This document shows, one piece after another, positions 1 through 5,716 of a stretch of 5,716 bases of DNA; position 1 is the first letter of the stretch; the number at the start of each line of letters is the position of its first letter. Source of the stretch: Micrococcaceae bacterium UBA6021 (lineage in GTDB: Bacteria; Actinomycetota; Actinomycetes; Actinomycetales; Micrococcaceae). Position numbers and translations under genes: made by a program. Below the pieces are notes generated by a model. The model saw only the letters and a list, made by a program, of their open reading frames with translations, was not told the DNA's origin and did no database searches. The DNA is taken from the NCBI GenBank assembly GCA_002427975.1, contig DIZT01000194.1, forward strand, positions 1,636-7,351, given 5' to 3'.

Positions 1-1
1 A

Positions 2-412
2 CAGCCGACGGCGGGACAGCAGGCGCCGCCGTCGGCCGTCGGCGACTTCGCCGAGTGGATCGCGAACTCACCGGAATCGCCGCTGGCCGCGACGCCGTCG
101 GGCGCTGACCGTGACGCGTGGTTCGACGTGAAGGTGATCTACCAGCAGGACCACGCAAGTGTTGATATCGGTGCCGTTCCGGCGGCGTTCAAACCGTCCG
201 TCGGGCCATACCAGCTGACGGACTACGAGAAGGTCTACGCCACCGATCCGTCCGCCGATATCTTCGAGCTCCGCGGCCTCGACCGCGGCGGCGTTGTGGT
301 GGTGGTTCGCCCGGACCAGTACGTGGCGAACGTCCTGCCCTTGGGCGCGACGGCGGAACTAGCGGCGTTTTTCGCGGCCCTCCTCCCTGTTCGCCAGTCC
401 AGGCAGGCATGA
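2..412 (+). CDS. FAD-dependent phenol 2-monooxygenase, C-terminal part (5' end outside window)
   Basis: This is the last 136 codons of a flavin-dependent aromatic hydroxylase of the phenol 2-monooxygenase type, which uses NADPH and O2 to hydroxylate phenol to catechol in the cytoplasm. The frame is open from base 2 to the TGA at 410-412. It matches the thioredoxin-like C-terminal dimerisation domain of the family: GDFAEWIANSPESPLAAT near residues 14-31, WFDVKVIYQQ at 40-49, FKPSVGPYQLTDYEKVY at 62-78, and the closing DIFELRGLDRGG plus VVRPDQYVANVLPL. The GTG at 128 is internal and not a start. The FAD-binding and substrate domains lie upstream of the window, so the exact substrate cannot be read; a 3-hydroxybenzoate-type or related hydroxylase is the alternative. 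Nothing in the visible part looks damaged. No further catabolic gene follows it here. Confidence 0.88.
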   Translation, partial: QPTAGQQAPPSAVGDFAEWIANSPESPLAATPSGADRDAWFDVKVIYQQDHASVDIGAVPAAFKPSVGPYQLTDYEKVYATDPSADIFELRGLDRGGVVVVVRPDQYVANVLPLGATAELAAFFAALLPVRQSRQA

Positions 413-470
413 CCGGCCGGCCATTGGTCCGCGGACCCCTGTTTCGGGCCGTGTCCTACCATGAGATTTC

Positions 471-703
471 ATGGCTGAACAAGAACACACGCGGCGCACT
501 GCAGGGGGACCGCCGAAGAAGCTGATCCCACGCACTGAGCTGGGCGGCACGGACCGGCGGCCCGACGTCTACGACTTCGGGAACCGCCCTACGGTGGTGG
601 CCTGGATCGCGGAGAACCTCGGCTGGTTCTACGTCCTCACGTTGCTGTGGTGATCAGGTTTGTGCTGTGGGCGGCGCTGTCCAAGGAAGGCTCGGTCCGG
701 CTG
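471..703 (+). pseudogene. Degraded N-terminal remnant of a BCCT-family transporter
   Basis: From ATG 471 an open frame of 60 codons ends at TGA 651-653. Its polar N-terminus (PPKKLIPRTELGG, then RRPDVYDFG) is followed by AWIAENLGWFYVLTLL, which resembles the region of BCCT osmolyte transporters around the second membrane helix. The match continues in another frame at about 659-703 as FVLWAALSKEGSVRL, also BCCT-like (family members read close to S-K/R-x-G-x-x-R-L-G-P here). The join at 642-658 is therefore a net -1 (or +2) frameshift. The first membrane helix expected between FGNRP and AWIAEN is missing, suggesting an internal deletion. Beyond about 703 I see no further match, so most of a protein usually above 500 residues is gone. 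There is no clear ribosome binding site before 471. The family call rests on remembered motifs. The alternative is a genuine 60-residue membrane-tail peptide, which I think less likely. Confidence 0.55.
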
Positions 704-745
704 CGGGAGGGTTGTGGCGCCTGCGGGAGACGGCGACCGCGCGGA

Positions 746-772
746 CGGCCGCGTCAAGCAGTGGGGCGGCCG
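746..772 (-). terminator. GC hairpin just past the pheA stop, possible U-less terminator
   Basis: CGGCCGC (746-752) and GCGGCCG (766-772) form a 7-bp all-GC stem with a 13-nt loop, starting 4 bases beyond the pheA stop codon on the minus strand. No T-run follows on either strand, so it is not a classical intrinsic terminator. U-less hairpins are proposed terminators in actinobacteria. The stem is symmetric, so it could also face transcription entering from the remnant on the plus strand. GC-rich DNA makes such stems by chance, so confidence is low. Confidence 0.35.
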
Positions 773-776
773 GGCA

Positions 777-1634
777 TCAGGCAGTGACTGTTTGCGCGGT
801 CCGGAACCCCGCAGCGGCATAAACGCCCAGGATCCGTACCTCGGTGGTGAAGAAATCCAGCTCCTCAAGGGCCAGGCGTAACGGCAGGTCCTCGGGGTGC
901 CCTTCGACGTCCGCCATGAACATGGTGGCGGCGAATTCGTCGCCCACCATGTAGCTCTCCAGCCGCGTCATGTTCACGCCGTTCGTGGCGAACCCGCCCA
1001 GCGCCTTGAACAGCGCCGAGGGGACGTTCCGGACACGGAACACAAAGCTGGTCACTGCCGGCCCGGGCAGCTCTTCCCGGGTGGGCAGGTCCTTTTCCCG
1101 CGCCAGGACCACAAAGCGGGTGGTGTTGGACGGGTTATCCTCGACCCGCGACGCGAGCACCTCCAGACCGTAGATCTGCGCCGCGAGCGGGGGAGCGAGG
1201 GACAGCTTGGTGGGATCGTTCCATTCCCGGACCTCCCGGGCGGAACCGGCGGTGTCCCCGGCAATAACCGGCCGCAGCCCGGCCGCACGGATGAGGCGGC
1301 GGCACTGGCCCAAGGCGTGGATGTGGCTGTGGACCTCGGTGGCGGCCTCGATGGAGCTGCCCGGGATGCCCAAGAGGTCAAAGTGGATGGGCAGGAAGAA
1401 CTCGCCCACGATCTGCAGATGGGACTGCGGCAGCAGGACGTGGATGTCCGCCACGCGGCCTGCGATCGAGTTCTCAATGGGAATCATCGCCAGCGCCGCC
1501 TCACCGCTGGAGACCAGCTCGAAAGCGTCCTCGAAGCTGGCGCAGGGAACGCTTTCCAGCTCGGGGAACATCTGCATGCACGCAATATTGGAGTTGGCGC
1601 CGGGCTCACCCTGGTACGCAATCTTCTGGGCCAT
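777..1634 (-). CDS. pheA: Prephenate dehydratase with ACT domain
   Basis: A 285-residue monofunctional prephenate dehydratase. It converts prephenate to phenylpyruvate, the committed step of phenylalanine synthesis, in the cytoplasm. The N-terminal catalytic domain (about 4-180) begins with KIAYQGEPGANS and contains AMIPIENSIAGR (49-60). It ends with SNTTRFVVLA (169-178), which carries the Thr-Arg-Phe motif needed for catalysis (T172, R173, F174). The ACT domain (about 194-275) has SFVFRVRNVPSALFKALGG and NMTRLESYMVG and is the expected site of phenylalanine feedback inhibition. I chose ATG 1634 because the protein then starts MAQKIAYQGEPG, as in the family. An open extension to 1709 adds 25 residues without family character and runs into the hairpin at 1676-1725. 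The ribosome binding site is weak (only GGA close to ATG). Length is normal for the monofunctional enzyme, and no chorismate mutase domain is fused. It lies 90 bp downstream of ams on the same strand, and a functional link between the two is not evident. Confidence 0.96.
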   Translation of the reverse strand: MAQKIAYQGEPGANSNIACMQMFPELESVPCASFEDAFELVSSGEAALAMIPIENSIAGRVADIHVLLPQSHLQIVGEFFLPIHFDLLGIPGSSIEAATEVHSHIHALGQCRRLIRAAGLRPVIAGDTAGSAREVREWNDPTKLSLAPPLAAQIYGLEVLASRVEDNPSNTTRFVVLAREKDLPTREELPGPAVTSFVFRVRNVPSALFKALGGFATNGVNMTRLESYMVGDEFAATMFMADVEGHPEDLPLRLALEELDFFTTEVRILGVYAAAGFRTAQTVTA

Positions 1635-1675
1635 GGTCCGTATGGTTTCACGGCAGGCGCCCACCCACCCAACTG

Positions 1676-1725
1676 GCTCGCATTTAACGTCGCCATTCGG
1701 GCGTTTCACGACGTTAAATGCGAGC
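1676..1725. repeat. Perfect 17-bp inverted repeat with 16-nt loop between ams and pheA
   Basis: Left arm GCTCGCATTTAACGTCG (1676-1692) is the exact reverse complement of the right arm at 1709-1725. The 16-nt loop (1693-1708) is CCATTCGGGCGTTTCA on the plus strand. Symmetry continues imperfectly outward (1674/1727, 1672/1729, 1671/1730, 1669/1732 and 1668/1733 pair, with mismatches between), so the ends read roughly CCCAACTGG and, inverted, CCCCAAAGTAG. The last base of the ams TAG stop is the outermost base of the perfect stem. A smaller competing hairpin, CGCC 1691-1694 with GGCG 1700-1703, sits at the loop. There is no T-run on either side. It could be a strong U-less terminator of ams, an mRNA 3' stabiliser, or one copy of a dispersed palindromic element. 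The stem is less GC-rich than its surroundings, which argues against a chance GC palindrome. Confidence 0.85.
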
Positions 1726-3650
1726 TACTTTGGGGTGACGCGGAGCCAGACGTACTGATACGGCGCAAGCGTCACGCCGTCGTCGAGCCTTAAAACGGTT
1801 TCGGTGAGGAGGTCGACGGCGATGGGCGAGTACCCGGAGAACGTCACCGCGTCCAGGTGCTGGGGGCCGTCGCCGAAATTTGCGAGCACCAATACCGTCG
1901 TTGAATCGCCGGGGCGCTGGTAGCCCAGCACTCCCGGGGTGTTGGTGTGGAAACCGATGAGCCCGGTGCCCCCCAGCTCCGGAGTCCCCGCTCGCACCTC
2001 GACCATCCGCCGCAGGCCTTTGAAGATTGCACCTTCGGGCGTGGTCGGGTCGTGGCGGCGGGCGTACTTGTCCGCAGGAAAATGCGGCCGGTGCACCCAG
2101 CGGCTGTCGGCGTCGTGCCCTTCCTCCATGGCGTACTGGTAATCGTTGAGCTGGCCTACTTCGTCCCCGAGATAAAGCAGGGGGATGCCGCCGGAACTGA
2201 ACGCGACCGAGTGGGCCAACAGGATTCTTGCCACCGACGGCTCCCGTTCCTCCTCCAACCCGCAGAGCGACGCGGTGGTGCCGGAAATCCGGCAATCACC
2301 TGTGCGCGGGTTGTCCTGGAACGGCACGCCCCGGGCGAAGCTGCCCGGGAACCGGTTGACGTAGAACGCGTTCAGAAACCGGCGGTGGTCAAAGCCGTTG
2401 ATGCCAAGCTCCGCCGCGTCCTCGTCGGCGAAGGTCCAGCCGATGTCGTCGTGGCTGCGGACGTAGTTGACCCAGGACGTGCCGGCGGGAATGTTGTGGC
2501 GGCGCTCCAGGGCTTGGGCGAGCAGCGCGACGTTGCGCGTGGCCAGCGACTCCCAGATGAGGGCCATCTGCAGCGGATTGTAGGAAATCTGGCACTCGGC
2601 CGGATCGATGTAGCGCGCAACGTCGTCGGGGTGCACAATCGCCTCGGACTTGAACAGCAGCGACGGCGCCGCGAGCCGGCACACCGCGTTGAACGCGCGC
2701 AGCAGCGTGTGGGCCTGGGGCAGGTTCTCGCAGGGCGTGCCAAGCTGTTTCCAGATGAACGCCACCGCATCCATGCGCAGGATGTTCACGCCCTGGTTGG
2801 CCAGGAACAGCATTTCGCCGGCCATTGCACGGAACACGGCGGGGTTGGCGTAGTTCAAGTCCCACTGGTAGGTGTGGAAGGTGGCCCAGACCCACCGGCC
2901 GTCCGGCTGTTGGACAAACGACCCGGGGTGGTCGTCCGGGAAAATCTCCCTGACGGTTCGCTCGAAGGCATCCGGCATGGTCCGGTCCGGGTAGATCCAG
3001 TAGAAGCCGCTGTATTCCGGGTCGCCTTCCGCTGCCCGCCGGGCCCACTGGTGCTCATTGGACGTGTGGTTGAAGATGAAGTCAACTACCAGGCTGATGC
3101 CGCTGCCCCGGAGTTCGGCGGCAAGCGTGCGGAGCTGGTCCATGGTGCCAAGCTTCGGGTTGACTTCCCGGTAGCTGGAGACCGCATAGCCGCCGTCAGA
3201 GAAGGGCTCGGGCGCCAGGAACAGCGGCATCAGGTGGAGGTAGGTCAGGCCCAGCTCCTTGAAATACGGGATCCGGGCGCGGACGCCGTCGAGATTTTCC
3301 GCATAGCGGTCCACATAGCAGACACCACCGAGCATGGCGTTGGACTGGAACCAGGTTATGTTGCCCTCGCGGTTGGCGTCGCCCTCGCGTTCAGCGTCCA
3401 GCGACTTCAACTCCGGCGGCCGGTCCTGCCAAGAGCGGGCGCACTGCAGGACCAGAGCGGTGAGCTGCTCCAGCCAGTCAGCCCGGGAGCTGTAGAGGGA
3501 ATGGAAGAGCCGGTACAGGGCGGGGAAATGCCGGTCCAAGCGCCGTTGGAACTCTCGGTCCGGATCCGTTCTGGCGAGGTCAAGTTCGCGCTCGAGAGCG
3601 CGCAGGACGCGCTCTTGCGCCGTATCCACCTCAGTGACTTGCTCGTGCAT
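1725..3650 (-). CDS. ams: Amylosucrase (GH13 subfamily 4)
   Basis: A 641-residue amylosucrase. It transfers glucose from sucrose to the end of an alpha-1,4-glucan, releasing fructose, and makes sucrose isomers such as turanose as side products. The helical N-domain (about 1-95) is followed by a GH13 barrel with inserted B and B' loops and a C-terminal beta domain (about 563-641). Against Neisseria polysaccharea amylosucrase, from memory, key residues line up with a constant +8 offset: nucleophile D294 in ILRMDAVAF, acid/base E336 in FKSEAIVH, D401 with H400 in VRSHDDIGW, and H195 in FNHTSNE. The sucrose pocket pair D152 and R517 is also present, as are acceptor-site R234, R423 and R454. The full set of B' loop motifs separates it from alpha-amylase, trehalose synthase and sucrose phosphorylase. 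There is no signal peptide, so it is probably cytoplasmic. ATG 3650 has GAGGGG 8 bases upstream. It is divergent from gdhA across 247 bp. No sucrose uptake gene is visible. Confidence 0.97.
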   Translation of the reverse strand: MHEQVTEVDTAQERVLRALERELDLARTDPDREFQRRLDRHFPALYRLFHSLYSSRADWLEQLTALVLQCARSWQDRPPELKSLDAEREGDANREGNITWFQSNAMLGGVCYVDRYAENLDGVRARIPYFKELGLTYLHLMPLFLAPEPFSDGGYAVSSYREVNPKLGTMDQLRTLAAELRGSGISLVVDFIFNHTSNEHQWARRAAEGDPEYSGFYWIYPDRTMPDAFERTVREIFPDDHPGSFVQQPDGRWVWATFHTYQWDLNYANPAVFRAMAGEMLFLANQGVNILRMDAVAFIWKQLGTPCENLPQAHTLLRAFNAVCRLAAPSLLFKSEAIVHPDDVARYIDPAECQISYNPLQMALIWESLATRNVALLAQALERRHNIPAGTSWVNYVRSHDDIGWTFADEDAAELGINGFDHRRFLNAFYVNRFPGSFARGVPFQDNPRTGDCRISGTTASLCGLEEEREPSVARILLAHSVAFSSGGIPLLYLGDEVGQLNDYQYAMEEGHDADSRWVHRPHFPADKYARRHDPTTPEGAIFKGLRRMVEVRAGTPELGGTGLIGFHTNTPGVLGYQRPGDSTTVLVLANFGDGPQHLDAVTFSGYSPIAVDLLTETVLRLDDGVTLAPYQYVWLRVTPK

Positions 3651-3717
3651 GGCGACTACCCCTCGCTGCCCGCGGCCGGCTGAACGCGCCGGTTACCTGC
3701 CGGCTGGTGCTGAGGGA

Positions 3718-3747
3718 AGTATGCCACGGCCGCTGCCCGCCTGACAG
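3718..3747 (-). promoter_or_regulatory. Candidate promoter for ams
   Basis: On the minus strand CTGTCA (3747-3742) and CATACT (3723-3718) are separated by 18 bases and resemble the -35 and -10 hexamers of the main vegetative sigma factor (4 of 6 matches each). The -10 lies about 67 bases ahead of the ams ATG, leaving a leader of roughly 60 bases that ends with the GAGGGG ribosome binding site. This is the best pair I found in the gap, but it is moderate and unproven. Confidence 0.35.
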
Positions 3748-3782
3748 GTGTTCCGTTGCCGTTCGCCGCGGGGTGTGCCGCG

Positions 3783-3815
3783 CGTACCGCTCATGGCGGG
3801 CGTACGGGGGGCGTA
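3783..3815. repeat. Short direct and inverted repeats in the ams-gdhA divergent region
   Basis: GGGCGTA occurs at 3798-3804 and again at 3809-3815, exactly 11 bp apart, about one helical turn. CGTAC (3783-3787) is mirrored by GTACG (3802-3806) with CGC/GCG pairing inside, giving an imperfect hairpin. Phased repeats between divergent genes can be a regulator binding site, here placed upstream of both genes. The repeats are short and GC-rich, so chance is a fair explanation. Confidence 0.25.
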
Positions 3816-3851
3816 TGGCGGCCGCTGCAGAAAGTTCAGCAAGAGCAATCG

Positions 3852-3880
3852 TTGACATCTTGTTGTGTTGAATATTCAAT
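3852..3880 (+). promoter_or_regulatory. Candidate gdhA promoter
   Basis: A perfect TTGACA (3852-3857) is followed after 17 bases by TTCAAT (3875-3880; 4 of 6 to TATAAT). The segment is clearly AT-rich compared with the surrounding DNA. Initiation about 7 bases beyond would start the mRNA near 3887, right at the ribosome binding site, giving an unusually short leader. An alternative -10 (TATTCA, 3873-3878) has a 15-base spacer and is a poorer match. Confidence 0.6.
3868..3879. promoter_or_regulatory. Palindrome overlapping the gdhA -10 region, possible operator
   Basis: TTGAATATTCAA is a perfect 12-bp palindrome that covers most of the candidate -10 hexamer. A dimeric regulator bound here would block transcription of gdhA. 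The binding protein cannot be named from this window; the form is compatible with MarR- or GntR-type sites, which is inference only. Confidence 0.4.
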
Positions 3881-3886
3881 GAAATT

Positions 3887-5235
<1,349 letters not shown>

Positions 5236-5257
5236 CGCACGCACCCCATGACCGGAC

Positions 5258-5716
5258 TCAGGTTGGACTGGTTGAGGTCACATGATCCCGACGGGTACCC
5301 CAAGCGGGAGGATCGTCGGGTAACGGGCTGGCGGACACCACGGATACCTGGTCGTCAGGGAACAGTTCGTCCGGCACCAGATCTTCTGGGCACGTGGGGT
5401 TGTGTCCCACATGGAAGTCGGGCTTTCGGCCAGGTGGAATTTCCTGAGCAGCGACTAAGTCTGGCCAGGTGGGTGGTTCCCAGTCGGGGTGTTCGCTTTG
5501 GTAGTGCCGTCCGGACGGTGAGGTCCAGCCTGGTGGTTCGTTGGCGCTGGCCGCGGTGGGTGTCCAGCCGGTGGTGTGACGCAGCCGGTGATGCCGGGGG
5601 CACGGTTGGCCGAGATTCTTGATCCCGGTGGTGCCGCCGTGGGCCCACGCGAGCAGGTGGTCTGCCTCGTTATCCAGGGACTGGTTGCTGCACCCGGGGA
5701 ACGTGCATTTCCCGTC
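5258..5716 (-). CDS. DUF222/HNH endonuclease, C-terminal part (5' end outside window)
   Basis: Reading the minus strand from 5716 gives 152 open codons to TGA at 5260-5258. No start is present because the gene enters from the right edge. The HNH nuclease core is complete: C4 and C9 (CTFPGC), EADHLLAWAHGG with D19-H20 and H26, GIKNLGQPC with N34, and CPRHH with C39, H42 and H43. The four Cys/His positions outside the active site suggest a structural zinc. TPTAASANEPPGWTSPSGRHYQSEH follows as in actinobacterial DUF222-HNH proteins, then an acidic, proline-rich tail (about 85-152) that looks poorly conserved. The DUF222 N-terminal domain would lie beyond the window. This family, related to the mycobacterial 13E12 repeat proteins, is often present in many copies per genome. 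The function is not established, and a DNA-nicking or mobile-element role is assumed from HNH. The gene converges on gdhA with a 22-bp gap. Confidence 0.88.
   Translation of the reverse strand, partial: DGKCTFPGCSNQSLDNEADHLLAWAHGGTTGIKNLGQPCPRHHRLRHTTGWTPTAASANEPPGWTSPSGRHYQSEHPDWEPPTWPDLVAAQEIPPGRKPDFHVGHNPTCPEDLVPDELFPDDQVSVVSASPLPDDPPAWGTRRDHVTSTSPT

Noticed and set aside
413..437. Palindromes CCGGCCGG and GGTCCGCGGACC after the phenol hydroxylase stop
   Set aside because: They leave no adequate loop and no T-run follows. In GC-rich DNA they are weak evidence for a terminator.
642..658. Programmed frameshift in the BCCT-like segment
   Set aside because: There is no slippery heptamer or downstream structure, and the rest of the transporter is missing, so decay explains it.
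1635..1709. N-terminal extension of PheA to a start at 1709
   Set aside because: The 25 added residues have no family character and overlap the hairpin at 1676-1725. The family's own start matches ATG 1634.
897..1793. Open frame on the plus strand opposite pheA
   Set aside because: It is a shadow of the prephenate dehydratase gene, which has all family motifs in the other direction.
1947..3683. Long open frame on the plus strand opposite ams
   Set aside because: Its protein is low-complexity and rich in V, R, G and E with no family character. It is the mirror of GC-biased codons in the clear amylosucrase gene.
5287..5320. CCCGACG/CGTCGGG inverted repeat as a gdhA terminator
   Set aside because: It has only 7 bp with a 20-nt loop and lies inside the coding region of the HNH gene.
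5248..5622. Plus-strand open frame at the right end
   Set aside because: It is antisense to the HNH endonuclease reading frame, which has the complete Cys/His motif set.

Overview
The window reads as chromosome from a high-GC actinobacterium, most likely Arthrobacter or a close relative in the Micrococcaceae. The support is the GC-rich third codon positions, a GTG start, a DUF222-type HNH endonuclease, an FAD phenol hydroxylase and an amylosucrase close to those described from this group. The genus is inferred from recalled protein resemblance; no search was run.

Layout, left to right. (1) 2-412, + strand: the last 136 codons of an FAD-dependent phenol 2-monooxygenase, cut by the window edge. 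(2) 471-703, + strand: a short, broken remnant resembling the N-terminal part of a BCCT-family (betaine/choline/carnitine) transporter, apparently with an internal deletion and a frameshift. (3) 777-1634, - strand: pheA, a complete prephenate dehydratase with ACT domain. A GC hairpin lies just past its stop. (4) 1676-1725: a perfect 17-bp inverted repeat with a 16-nt loop, touching the stop codon of the next gene. (5) 1725-3650, - strand: a complete amylosucrase with every catalytic residue I could place. (6) 3651-3897: a 247-bp divergent promoter region with short repeats and a 12-bp palindrome. (7) 3898-5235, + strand: gdhA, NADP-type glutamate dehydrogenase, full length but split by one in-frame TAG at codon 292, where homologues carry tyrosine. 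(8) 5258-5716, - strand: the C-terminal 152 codons of a DUF222/HNH endonuclease, running off the right edge and convergent with gdhA.

The genes do not form one pathway: aromatic degradation, phenylalanine synthesis, sucrose-to-glucan conversion and ammonium assimilation sit side by side. Each gene looks like its own transcription unit, except that ams and pheA share a strand with a 90-bp gap holding the hairpin. I found no convincing new multi-gene system. The points most worth following are the single amber codon in an otherwise intact gdhA, the long palindrome after ams (a candidate dispersed repeat or terminator), and the decayed transporter. Two disrupted genes in under 6 kb would be notable if the assembly is correct.
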